Shown in pieces: positions 37,370-45,703 of a DNA stretch of 64,000 nucleotides; the stretch's first letter is position 1, and the number at the start of each line of letters is the position of its first letter. The translations under genes were made by a program, and so were the position numbers. This DNA comes from Paracoccus nototheniae (GTDB taxonomy: Bacteria > Pseudomonadota > Alphaproteobacteria > Rhodobacterales > Rhodobacteraceae): NCBI RefSeq assembly GCF_004335005.1, contig NZ_RQRT01000006.1, forward strand, positions 1 to 64,000. Direction: 5' to 3'. A model generated the notes under the pieces. The model was not told where the DNA came from. It saw only the letters and a program-made list of their open reading frames with translations, and ran no database searches.

Positions 37370-38380
37370 TCAGGCGTCGTCCTGCGGCAGCTTCAGGATC
37401 AGCTGGTTGGTTTCCTCCAACCGGCGGATGGCGGCGACCACCTCGGTCATGGAATCCTCGATATCCTTGGGGCGGGGATTTCCCAAAGCCTCGCGCGCCT
37501 CGCGCAGCGTTTCGGCCATGCGTTGTGACAGGTTCGACAGGATGAAATCGGCAGCCGCCGAATCGGCCTCTTGCGGGGCGGCAAGGGCGCGCACCAGGGT
37601 CGCCTGGTCCACCTCGCGCGTCAGGCGGGGCACGTCGCGCGGTTCAAGACGGGTGGGGATATGGGCAAAGATGAAGATTGCCTTGCGCACTCCGGCGGCA
37701 AATTCCGCGTCGCGTTCGTCCAGCATGCCCAGCACATCGTCGCGCAGATCGGCGGTGGCAAAGTTCAGGATCGCCCCCATCCGGTCGGCGGCGGGAATGG
37801 CGATCGCCGGTTTCGGCTGCGTCTCTGCCGCCTGCAGCAGCACCAGCCCCACGCGTTTCAGCGCCGGAGGCGTCACGCCCGAGGTCATCGACATCGCCTG
37901 CGCCACCACCCGCGCCCGGTCGCGGGGCAGGGCCACGAACACCGCCGAGGCCGCCTCGACCGGCAGCTTGGACATCATTAGCGCGACCAGTTCCACCGAT
38001 TCCGAATTGGCCAGCTTGATCAGCGCGTCATGGGGCAGGATGCACAGCCGCGGCCAGGGGTCGGCCTGACCGGTGATCGCGGCGCGCTGGCGCAGCCGGT
38101 CCGAGCTGACATCGGACAACCGCTTGCCCAGCAAGGCCAGCGTGCCGTCCAGATTTCCCGGAAAGGTGACGCCCACCGATTCCAGACGGTCGCAGAATTC
38201 GGTGATCACCGCGTCGCGGGTCTGCAGGTCGATCACCTCCATCCCGACCATTTCCTGCGCCAGCAGGGTCTGGCTGTCGCTGTCCAGCTGGTCCAGCCCG
38301 CCCATTTCCTTGTCATCCAGCAAGACGCGGACGATCACCGCCGCCTTTTGCCTTTGGCTCAGTCCGATCTGGCCGGTCAT
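37370..38380 (-). CDS. fliG: FliG-like flagellar motor switch protein (isolated)
   Basis: A 336-residue protein with the FliG domain order: N-terminal domain (RQKAAVIVRVLLDDKE), middle ARM domain, and C-terminal torque region LTREVDQATLVRAL, SNLSQRMAETLREAREAL. FliG-C charged positions are only partly kept (Arg in SQRMAE kept; the usual LRDD is LREA). No other flagellar gene is in the window. The ATG at 38380 has GGGGGCAAG upstream. In flagella it is the rotor ring that contacts MotA; here its role is open. Confidence 0.82.
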   Translation of the reverse strand: MTGQIGLSQRQKAAVIVRVLLDDKEMGGLDQLDSDSQTLLAQEMVGMEVIDLQTRDAVITEFCDRLESVGVTFPGNLDGTLALLGKRLSDVSSDRLRQRAAITGQADPWPRLCILPHDALIKLANSESVELVALMMSKLPVEAASAVFVALPRDRARVVAQAMSMTSGVTPPALKRVGLVLLQAAETQPKPAIAIPAADRMGAILNFATADLRDDVLGMLDERDAEFAAGVRKAIFIFAHIPTRLEPRDVPRLTREVDQATLVRALAAPQEADSAAADFILSNLSQRMAETLREAREALGNPRPKDIEDSMTEVVAAIRRLEETNQLILKLPQDDA

Positions 38381-38455
38381 AGCTTGCCCCCGTCGCATGC
38401 GTTCAGGGGGCATCTTGCCATGGCAAATCCTAAGATCGGATTGACGCGCGCGCCC

Positions 38456-39769
38456 TTAAAGCGGCGTCGCGTCGAAAACCCGCGCAAAGATCGTGTCGAC
38501 ATGTTTGGTGTGATAGCCCAGATCGAATTTCTCTTCGATCTCGGCGGGGGACAGGGCAGCGGTCACCTCGGGGTCGGCCAACAGCTCGGTCTTGAAATCG
38601 GCGCCTTTTTCCCAGACTTTCATGGCGTTGCGCTGAACCAGACGATAGCTGTCCTCGCGCGACACACCCGCCTGCGTCAGGGCCAGCAGCACCCGCTGCG
38701 ACATGACCAGACCCTTGAACTTGTTCATGTTGGCCAGCATCGTTTCGGGATAGATCACCAGCTTTTCGACCAGCCCCGCCAGACGGTGCAGCGCGAAATC
38801 CAGCGTAATCGTGGTGTCGGGCGCGATCGCGCGTTCGACCGAGGAATGGCTGATGTCGCGTTCATGCCACAGGGCGACATTCTCCATCGCGGGAACCACG
38901 GACATGCGCACCAGACGGGCAAGGCCGGTCAGGTTTTCCGACAGGACCGGGTTGCGCTTATGCGGCATGGCCGAGCTGCCCTTCTGGCCGGGGCTGAAGA
39001 ATTCCTCGGCCTCCAGCACCTCGGTGCGCTGCATGTGGCGGATCTCGATGGCGATGTTTTCGATGCTGCTGGCGATCACGCCAAGCGTGGCGAAGAACAT
39101 CGCATGGCGGTCGCGGGGGATGACCTGCGTGCTGATCGGTTCGGGGCGCAGGCCCAGCTTGGCGCAGACATGTTCCTCGACCGCCGGGTCGATATTGGCG
39201 AAGGTGCCGACGGCGCCGGAAATCGCGCCGGTGGCGATCTCGTCGCGGGCGCGTTCCAGACGGGCACGGCCGCGCGCCATTTCGGCGTAGAAGCGGGCGA
39301 AGGTCAGGCCCATCGTGGTCGGTTCCGCATGGATGCCATGGCTGCGACCGATGCGGACGGTGTCCTTGTGTTCGAAGGCGCGCGTCTTCAGCGCCGCCAG
39401 CACGCGGTCCATGCCCGCCAGCAGCAGATCGCTGGCGCGCACCAGCTGCACGTTCAGCGTCGTATCCAGCACATCGCTGCTGGTCATGCCCTGATGCACG
39501 AAGCGCGCCTGATCGGCACCCACATGTTCGGCCAGATGGGTCAGAAAGGCGATGACGTCATGCTTGGTCACGGCCTCGATCTCGTCGATGCGGGCGACGT
39601 CGAACTGCACGTCCTTGGCGCGCCAGAGGGCCTCGGCATTTTCGCGCGGGATCACGCCCAGATCGGCCTGCGCGTCGCAGGCATGGGCCTCGATCTCGTA
39701 CCAGATGCGGAATTTCGTTTCGGGTGACCAGATGGCGACCATGTCGGGGCGGCTGTAACGCGGGATCAT
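38456..39769 (-). CDS. purB: Adenylosuccinate lyase
   Basis: A 437-residue enzyme of purine synthesis that cleaves SAICAR and adenylosuccinate. The fumarase-superfamily signature GSSAMPHKRNPVLSE contains the flexible catalytic loop; TSSDVLDTTLNVQL and SHGIHAEPTTMGL are further active-site segments. AGGAGCC lies 5 bases before the ATG at 39769; longer upstream frames are not conserved. The C-terminus ends LGYHTKHVDTIF. Confidence 0.95.
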   Translation of the reverse strand: MIPRYSRPDMVAIWSPETKFRIWYEIEAHACDAQADLGVIPRENAEALWRAKDVQFDVARIDEIEAVTKHDVIAFLTHLAEHVGADQARFVHQGMTSSDVLDTTLNVQLVRASDLLLAGMDRVLAALKTRAFEHKDTVRIGRSHGIHAEPTTMGLTFARFYAEMARGRARLERARDEIATGAISGAVGTFANIDPAVEEHVCAKLGLRPEPISTQVIPRDRHAMFFATLGVIASSIENIAIEIRHMQRTEVLEAEEFFSPGQKGSSAMPHKRNPVLSENLTGLARLVRMSVVPAMENVALWHERDISHSSVERAIAPDTTITLDFALHRLAGLVEKLVIYPETMLANMNKFKGLVMSQRVLLALTQAGVSREDSYRLVQRNAMKVWEKGADFKTELLADPEVTAALSPAEIEEKFDLGYHTKHVDTIFARVFDATPL

Positions 39770-39917
39770 CGGGGGCTCCTTTGCGGTTGGCGCGGGCATA
39801 GCGGGACCGGGGGCCGGGGGCAAGTTTTCATGCATCCACGTGGCTTTGGGGCGGAACATTCCGCACGGGCGGCGGGTTTGGGTGCCAACAAGACCTGACA
39901 TCCGATCGGAGAATCCC

Positions 39918-40625
39918 ATGCGCCGTCCCCATGATGCCCAACCCCCGCTGACCGACGCCGACCGCACCAGCCAGACCCGCTTTGGCCCGCGCCCGGTCCC
40001 CGAGGGGCATAAGACCGCCGCCTCTGTTCATCGCAGGATGGATGCCGGCAAGGCTGCGCGTCGGGTTGGGCTTGAGGGAAGAGAGCCGTCGACGACCGCC
40101 AAGATCGTGGTCTGGGGCGGTGTCGCCTTGGGCATGGCGGGGATCGCTGCGGCGACCTCGCTGGCGGTGCGCGCGCTGAGCGGCGATGACCGCGCCCCCG
40201 AACGGCCCCATCATTCCCCCTATCGCGATGGCCCGCGCCCCGTTGCGCCGCGCTTTGCCGATCTGGACGAGGAAGAGCGCGAGGCCGTGCGTCGCCGCGT
40301 CCGCGCGCAGGCCCGCGACGACAGCCGCTATGCAGCGCAGGTGCGCGCCAAGGCCGGTCGCGGCCGGGGCGGCAACATCGCCAAGGATCTGACCCGCACC
40401 GCGACCGATCTGTCGCAGGGGCTGAACGGCGTCGCCCAATCGCTGGTCGGCGCGTTTCAGTCGTTCCGCGGCGTCTCGCATCAGGCGACCAGCATCGTGG
40501 GCGATTTCGTCGCCGCTGCCGACCAGCTGCGCGCAATCCTGAACGGCGCACCCGGTCCGCAGCCGGGGTCGCGCACGACGGATCCCGCGCGCCCGATGCG
40601 CGACGATGACCGCACCCGGCCCTGA
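39918..40625 (+). CDS. Uncharacterised single-pass membrane protein
   Basis: A 235-residue protein. The basic, polar N-terminus (about 60 residues) precedes one membrane segment (IVVWGGVALGMAGIAAATSL). An Arg-rich charged region (DEEEREAVRRRVRAQARDD) and an amphipathic helix (LSQGLNGVAQSLVGAFQSF) follow, and the Pro/Arg tail is disordered. I do not recognise a family. GGAGA precedes the ATG at 39918. The next gene (YihY) follows after 39 bases, so the two may form an operon with the SMR gene. Confidence 0.7.
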   Translation: MRRPHDAQPPLTDADRTSQTRFGPRPVPEGHKTAASVHRRMDAGKAARRVGLEGREPSTTAKIVVWGGVALGMAGIAAATSLAVRALSGDDRAPERPHHSPYRDGPRPVAPRFADLDEEEREAVRRRVRAQARDDSRYAAQVRAKAGRGRGGNIAKDLTRTATDLSQGLNGVAQSLVGAFQSFRGVSHQATSIVGDFVAAADQLRAILNGAPGPQPGSRTTDPARPMRDDDRTRP

Positions 40626-40664
40626 TATCGGGCCTGATCCTTGACCGACCATGAAAGGCCGGGA

Positions 40665-41681
40665 ATGCAGCAGAAAACCGGCGTCCTCGGGGCGCTTCTC
40701 GATCCCTTGGACGACCAGACGCGACAGAGGTTCGGGCTGAGCGCGCCTGATGGCGGTGCGACCGATGCCGGTCCTGCGGGTCCGGTGCCCGGCCTGCGCG
40801 ACATGCATCGCCGTGACTGGCTGACGGTCGGCAAGGCGCTGATGACGCAGATCGGCGATGATCGGGTCACGTCGGTCGCGGGGGGGATCACGTTCTTTGG
40901 TCTTCTGTCGCTGTTTCCGGCGATCACGGCCTTTGTGTCGCTGTACGGGCTGATGGCCGATCCGATGACCATCCAGTCGCATCTGCAGATGCTGCAGGCC
41001 CTGCTTCCCGACAGTGCGTTCGAGATCATCGCGACGCAGGTCACCTCGATCGCCTCGGCCCCCACCGGGGCCTTGTCGTTGGCAGGGGTCATGGCGTTGC
41101 TGATGGCCTTCTGGTCGGCCAATGGCGGGATGAAGGCGCTGCTATCGGCCCTGAACGTCGCCTTTTTCCAGCGCGAGACGCGCAGTTTCGTCCGCCTGAA
41201 TATCGTGGCGATGTGCTTTACCTTGGGCGGTCTGATTCTGATTGCGCTGATGCTGGTGGTGATCGCCGTCATTCCCGCATTGCTGCGGATGCTGCCGATG
41301 GGTTGGGGTGGCGAGACCCTGGTCAGCGTCATCCGCTGGCCGATCATGCTGGCGGTGCTGATCGCGGCGCTGGCGGCGGTCTATCGGTGGGGACCGGCGG
41401 CGCCCAAGTCGCGCTGGCGCTGGATCTCGCCGGGCGCGGTCGTGGCGGCGCTGCTGCTGGTGACGATCTCGATCCTGTTCTCGTGGTATGCGGCCAGTTT
41501 CGGCAATTACAACGAGACCTACGGCTCGCTCGGGGCCGTCATCGCGCTGATGACATGGCTGTGGCTGAACGCAACCATCGTGCTGATCGGCGCCGAGATC
41601 AATTCCGAGCTTGAGCGCCATCTTAAGCATATGGCAGGATTGCCCGACCAGCGTCCGCAACGGAAAGAGCCGAAATCCTGA
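40665..41681 (+). CDS. YihY/BrkB family inner membrane protein
   Basis: A 338-residue protein with about six membrane helices. The cytoplasmic N-terminus (about 55 residues) is followed by DRVTSVAGGITFFGLLSLFP, the YihY hallmark, then SANGGMKALLSALNVAF and TYGSLGAVIALMTWLWLNATIVLIGAE near the C-terminus. The family was once thought to be RNase BN; that is now discounted and the role is unknown. The ATG at 40665 with AAAGG upstream is preferred over a TTG at 40641. Its stop overlaps the next start (TGATG). Confidence 0.9.
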   Translation: MQQKTGVLGALLDPLDDQTRQRFGLSAPDGGATDAGPAGPVPGLRDMHRRDWLTVGKALMTQIGDDRVTSVAGGITFFGLLSLFPAITAFVSLYGLMADPMTIQSHLQMLQALLPDSAFEIIATQVTSIASAPTGALSLAGVMALLMAFWSANGGMKALLSALNVAFFQRETRSFVRLNIVAMCFTLGGLILIALMLVVIAVIPALLRMLPMGWGGETLVSVIRWPIMLAVLIAALAAVYRWGPAAPKSRWRWISPGAVVAALLLVTISILFSWYAASFGNYNETYGSLGAVIALMTWLWLNATIVLIGAEINSELERHLKHMAGLPDQRPQRKEPKS

Positions 41682-42019
41682 TGGCCGTCTCGCCCTATCT
41701 GCCCCTCGGGATTGCGATCGCGCTGGAGGTGCTGGGCACCACGCTGTTGCAGCGATCGGAACAGTTCACCAGACTGGCCCCGACGGTGGGGATGGCGGTT
41801 TGCTATCTGGCCAGTTTTTATCTGCTGTCGGTCAGCCTCAAGGTGCTGCCCCTGGGCGTCGCCTATGCGATCTGGAGCGCTTGCGGCGTCGCGCTGGTCG
41901 CGATGATCGGACTGGTCGTCTTTGGCCAGCGGCTGGATCTGCCCGCCGTGCTGGGGTTGGGGCTGATCGTCACCGGCGTGGTGGTGATCAACGTCTTTTC
42001 ACGCACCGTCGGACATTGA
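41681..42019 (+). CDS. Small multidrug resistance (SMR) family transporter
   Basis: A 112-residue protein with four membrane helices. The essential Glu is in LGIAIALEVLGTTLL (helix 1), and AYAIWSACGVALVAMIG (helix 3) and the C-terminal GLGLIVTGVVVINVFS match EmrE/Gdx proteins. SMR proteins exchange protons for quaternary ammonium or guanidinium compounds as dimers. Only one SMR gene is present, so a homodimer is expected. Translationally coupled to the YihY gene. It converges with the MotB-like gene. Confidence 0.9.
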   Translation: MAVSPYLPLGIAIALEVLGTTLLQRSEQFTRLAPTVGMAVCYLASFYLLSVSLKVLPLGVAYAIWSACGVALVAMIGLVVFGQRLDLPAVLGLGLIVTGVVVINVFSRTVGH

Positions 42020-42029
42020 GGCGCGGGGT

Positions 42030-43715
42030 TTACCGTTCAGTCAGCTTCAGTTCGATCCGGCGGTTCAGGGCGCGGCCGTCGGACGTGTCCTCGGGCGCGA
42101 TGGGGCGGGTATCGGCAAAGCCGGTAGGCGCCAGCCGGTTGTCCGGAAAGCCCAGATCGTCGATCAGATAGCGCACGACGGCCAGCGCGCGGCCTTGGCT
42201 CAGTTCCCAGTTGTCGGCATAGCGCCCTGCGCCCGACAAGGGCAGCCCGTCGGTATGGCCGTCCACGCGGATGATCCAGTCGATCTCGGGCGGGATCTCG
42301 TCCGAGATGTCAGTGAGCAGCTGCGCCAGCGATGCGATCTGGGTTCGCCCGGCATCGGACAGGGTCGCCTCGCCCTGCGCGAACAGCACTTCGGACTGAA
42401 ACACAAAGCGGTCGCCCACCACCTGCACGCCCTCGCGCCCCGACAGGATCTGCGACAGCCTTCCGAAGAATTCCGACCGATAGCGGGTCAGATCCTGTGC
42501 CTCGGCCTCGGCGCGCAGCCGGGCCTCTTCCTCCAGCGCAAGGCGGGCGCGGGTTTCCTCGGCGGTCCGGACCAGCGCGGCGTTCAGTTGCTGACCAAGG
42601 TCCGAGACGCGCAGTTCGGCATCCTGCTGTTCCTCGCCCGCCGCATCCAGCAGGGCCTGCAGCGATCCCAGCTGCGCGCGCAGCTGCGCCACCTGTTCGT
42701 TCAGCAGCGCGACCCGGCGCTGCCCGTCATCGGCCAGACCGTCCTGTTCGGCCAGTTGAGCCTGCGCGGCGGCCAGCAGCGCGGCATTGCGTTCGGCCTC
42801 GGTCAGTTGGGTGTCCGCCTCGGCCACGGCCTGATCGCGGGCGGCATTGGCGGCGGCCAGCAGGGTCAGGGTTTCCTCGGCCTCGCGGCGGCGTTCTTCC
42901 AGCGCCAGGGTCATGGCGGTCAGTTCGGCGTCCGCGCTTTGCAGGCGCTCGCGCAGCAGGCGGGCGGCCTCGGCTTCGGCCAGACGGGTTTCCTCGGCCT
43001 CGGTCAGGCGGGCGGTGGTTGAGTCGAGGCGGCTTTGGGCCTGCGCCAGCGCGGTGTCCTGCTGATCGACGCGGGCGCGCAGATCGGCGGCCAGCGCCTC
43101 CAGTGCGTCGCGGCGGGCGGCAGCCAGACGCGCGGCCTCGGCCACCGCGTCGGTTTCCGCGCGGGCCGAGGCGATGGCCAGTTCGGCCGCCGATGCGCGG
43201 GTTTCGGCCTGATCCAGCCGGGTTTCCAGTGCCGCGACTTGTGACTGCCCCTGCGCACGCTCGGCCAGCAGGGCCGCGACCTCGGCCTCGAAATCGGTCA
43301 GGCGGGTGCGGGCGGCGTCCAGTTCGGTCTCGCCCTGCGCCAGCTGGCTGGTCAGGCGGGCGATGCGGGCAGCGCGGTCGCGGGCCTCGGCCTCGGCCCG
43401 GGCGGCGCGTTCGGCCTCGGTCTCAAGATCGCGGGCCAGTGCGGTTTCGCGGGTCTCCGAGGCGTCCAGTGCCTGACCCAGGGCCGCCACCTGACGGCCC
43501 AGCCCCTCCAGCTGCTGCTGCTGGCGCGAGATGATCTGATCCTGCCCGGTGATCGTGCCGTCCTGCGTGGTGATCTGTTCGCGCAGCACCGATTGCACGA
43601 CGGTAAAGATCGTCAGCACGAACATCAGCACCATCAGCAGGGCCGTCATCGCATCGACGAAGCCCGGCCAGATGGTCGATGAAAAACGCTGCTGGGACGA
43701 CCGGGACAGGCGCAT
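42030..43715 (-). CDS. MotB-like protein: membrane anchor, long coiled coil, OmpA domain
   Basis: A 561-residue protein. One N-terminal helix (WPGFVDAMTALLMVLMFVLT) carries D21 at the position of the ion-binding Asp of MotB. A very long Ala/Glu/Arg/Gln-rich coiled coil spans about residues 50-415. The C-terminal OmpA/MotB peptidoglycan-binding domain (about 425-561) has DGHTDGLPLSG and FADTRPIAPEDTSDGRALNR. It follows the MotA-like gene after 5 bases. The layout is that of a stator B subunit whose periplasmic arm is extended by the coiled coil. It resembles ZorB of Zorya, but no ZorC/D/E is near. The function is unknown. Confidence 0.85.
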   Translation of the reverse strand: MRLSRSSQQRFSSTIWPGFVDAMTALLMVLMFVLTIFTVVQSVLREQITTQDGTITGQDQIISRQQQQLEGLGRQVAALGQALDASETRETALARDLETEAERAARAEAEARDRAARIARLTSQLAQGETELDAARTRLTDFEAEVAALLAERAQGQSQVAALETRLDQAETRASAAELAIASARAETDAVAEAARLAAARRDALEALAADLRARVDQQDTALAQAQSRLDSTTARLTEAEETRLAEAEAARLLRERLQSADAELTAMTLALEERRREAEETLTLLAAANAARDQAVAEADTQLTEAERNAALLAAAQAQLAEQDGLADDGQRRVALLNEQVAQLRAQLGSLQALLDAAGEEQQDAELRVSDLGQQLNAALVRTAEETRARLALEEEARLRAEAEAQDLTRYRSEFFGRLSQILSGREGVQVVGDRFVFQSEVLFAQGEATLSDAGRTQIASLAQLLTDISDEIPPEIDWIIRVDGHTDGLPLSGAGRYADNWELSQGRALAVVRYLIDDLGFPDNRLAPTGFADTRPIAPEDTSDGRALNRRIELKLTER

Positions 43716-43720
43716 CTGCC

Positions 43721-45013
43721 TTACGCCCCGTGACGCGGATCGGCGACCGGATCGCCAAACCGCGCCGCCCGCACCGCGCGGGTCAGCACCAGAATGTCAG
43801 AGCGCAGTTCAGCATGCATCTGGTCGCGCCCCTCGGTCAGATCGGCCGACAGGCGCTGCAACGCCGTCTCCAGCCGCGACAGATCGGGCGGCGGGGCAGG
43901 GGCCACGGGGGCAGTATGGGCCTGCCCGTCGGCCAGACGGTTCAGGGCGCGGGTCAGTTGATCGGACTGGCCGCTGGCGGCGTCGCGTTCGGCCTGCGCC
44001 TCGTTGACCAGCGCGTCGATGGCCTGCGCCATGACGACCACGCGTTCGTCGGCCATCAACGCGGCCTCGTCGCGCATGGCATCGCGTTCGATGTGATAGG
44101 CCTGCAGGCGTTCCATCTGTCCGGCCATCTGTTCCAGAAACCCCGCCAGCGCCGCCTGATCGACCCCGTCCCCCTCGCCCGAGGCGATGCTGAGCCGGGT
44201 AAAGCCCGACATCCACTCCTCCAACTCGCGATAGAAACGGTTCTGACCATGGGTCACGAACAGCTCCAGCAGGCCCACGACCAGCGACCCCGCCAGCCCC
44301 AGCAGCGATGATGAGAACGCCGTGGCCATGCCGCCCAGCTGCGATTCCAGCCCGGTCATCAGCTTGTCAAAGACATCCAGTCCCGTCTCGCCATCCTGCG
44401 GGGCCAGCGCGCGGATTGTGTCGACGACCGCCGGAATGGTCGTGGCCAACCCATAGAACGTGCCCAGAAGGCCCAGAAAGATCAACAGGTTCGCCAGATA
44501 GCGGGTGACATCGCGCGCCTCGTCGATGCGGGCCGCCACCGAATCAAGGATCGAGCTGGCCGAGCTGGCGCTGATCGCCCCCCCGGCAGGCCCGCGCGAT
44601 CCCAGAAGCGCCGCCAGAGGCGCCAGCAGGCGCGGGGCCGCGTCATCCGAACCGGGGGTCTTGTCGGCTTTGCTGCGCCGGGCGGCAAAACGCTCGATCC
44701 AGCTGACCGAACCGGTCAGCTGCGCCACCTGCCAGAAACAGGCCAGCACACCCAGGGCAAAGACGCCCAGAATCAGCCCGTTCAGCCAGCGGTTCGCGTC
44801 AAAGATCGACAGGATGCGGCCATAGGCGAACCAGCCGCCCGCCAGCACCAGCCCCAGCACCGTCAGCATCAAAAGGATCTGCCGCACCGGCTGAGAGAAA
44901 CGCGGCGGGCTGCCCGCCCCGGTCAGCGCCTGATCGCGGGTGGCCGAGATGCGCCGGTTGGTCAGTGTCTGCCGCGAGGGTCGCTGCGGGTCGCCATTGG
45001 TCGGATCGCTCAC
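43721..45013 (-). CDS. MotA/ExbB/TolQ-like proton channel protein
   Basis: A 430-residue inner membrane protein. Two N-terminal helices (ILLMLTVLGLVLAGGWFAYG, LNGLILGVFALGVLACFW) lie near residues 43-105. The MotA/ExbB-like pair follows: LLIFLGLLGTFYGLATTIPA, with the pore Thr, and MATAFSSSLLGLAGSLVVGL. A helical cytoplasmic tail of about 170 residues is at the C-terminus. I chose the GTG at 45013 with GGGGAT upstream. Co-transcribed with the MotB-like gene downstream and probably with chaC upstream (81 bases). Four helices plus tail recall ZorA; ExbB-type biopolymer transport is the usual database label. Confidence 0.85.
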   Translation of the reverse strand: MSDPTNGDPQRPSRQTLTNRRISATRDQALTGAGSPPRFSQPVRQILLMLTVLGLVLAGGWFAYGRILSIFDANRWLNGLILGVFALGVLACFWQVAQLTGSVSWIERFAARRSKADKTPGSDDAAPRLLAPLAALLGSRGPAGGAISASSASSILDSVAARIDEARDVTRYLANLLIFLGLLGTFYGLATTIPAVVDTIRALAPQDGETGLDVFDKLMTGLESQLGGMATAFSSSLLGLAGSLVVGLLELFVTHGQNRFYRELEEWMSGFTRLSIASGEGDGVDQAALAGFLEQMAGQMERLQAYHIERDAMRDEAALMADERVVVMAQAIDALVNEAQAERDAASGQSDQLTRALNRLADGQAHTAPVAPAPPPDLSRLETALQRLSADLTEGRDQMHAELRSDILVLTRAVRAARFGDPVADPRHGA

Positions 45014-45094
45014 CGGTAAATCCCCGTCCCGTCGATGCTTTTGCCCGACTGTAGGGCGGCCCGCCCCGGTTGCCAAGCATTCCGGGTGCGGCGC

Positions 45095-45640
45095 TCAGCC
45101 CGGCGGCGGCAGCAGCGCCCTGACAGCCTGCGACAGGGCATCCAGATGATCGTCGGCCATGCCGATCTGCGCCAGATGAGCGGCGGTGTTGAACAGATAA
45201 TCGGCATTCGGCCCGCGCCCGCCATGGGCGCGGGCGATGATGCGGGCCTGTTCATCGGCGGGCAACCCGCCCGCATATTGCCAGTGATCGCGCCGCATCA
45301 CATAGGCCAGCGCCTGCACCCGGCGCCCGTCATCCAGCGCCAGCGGCAGGATCGCCTCGCGATAGGCATCGGTCACCAGTTCGCGTGCGCGCAGATCGGC
45401 CAGCACGCGGTCATGATCGGCGGGTGCGATGCGCAGGGCCAGCCCCTGACACAGGGCGCCGTCCTGCGGGTCCAGCCCCAGCACCAGCCCGGGCAGCGCC
45501 TCGGTCCCGCGATGCTGGATCGATTTCAGGCAAAAGCTGCGGGCATAGCCCGACAGCCGCGCGGGCACCGTCTCGGCCGGGGAAAACCCCGGATCCCAGA
45601 TCAGCGAACCATAGCCGAAGACCCAATCGATGCGTTCCAT
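45095..45640 (-). CDS. ChaC-like gamma-glutamylcyclotransferase
   Basis: A 181-residue cytoplasmic protein. DWVFGYGSLIWDPGF at the N-terminus is the substrate-binding loop of the gamma-glutamylcyclotransferase fold. SGYARSFCLKSIQHRGTEA and ALAYVMRRDHWQYAGGL are ChaC signatures. ChaC enzymes degrade glutathione to 5-oxoproline and Cys-Gly. The ATG at 45640 was chosen for the conserved N-terminus. It is divergent from the DUF2125 gene, 63 bases away. Confidence 0.9.
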   Translation of the reverse strand: MERIDWVFGYGSLIWDPGFSPAETVPARLSGYARSFCLKSIQHRGTEALPGLVLGLDPQDGALCQGLALRIAPADHDRVLADLRARELVTDAYREAILPLALDDGRRVQALAYVMRRDHWQYAGGLPADEQARIIARAHGGRGPNADYLFNTAAHLAQIGMADDHLDALSQAVRALLPPPG

Positions 45641-45703
45641 TGTCCGTTCCGTCGCCTGTCCGGACAGGCTATGACATGCGCGACGCGGACAAAAGGGCCA
45701 GCC

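Noticed and set aside
42030-45013. Zorya anti-phage system
   Set aside because: The MotA/MotB-like pair resembles ZorA and ZorB, but the neighbours are chaC and an SMR transporter; there is no ZorC, ZorD helicase or ZorE nuclease.
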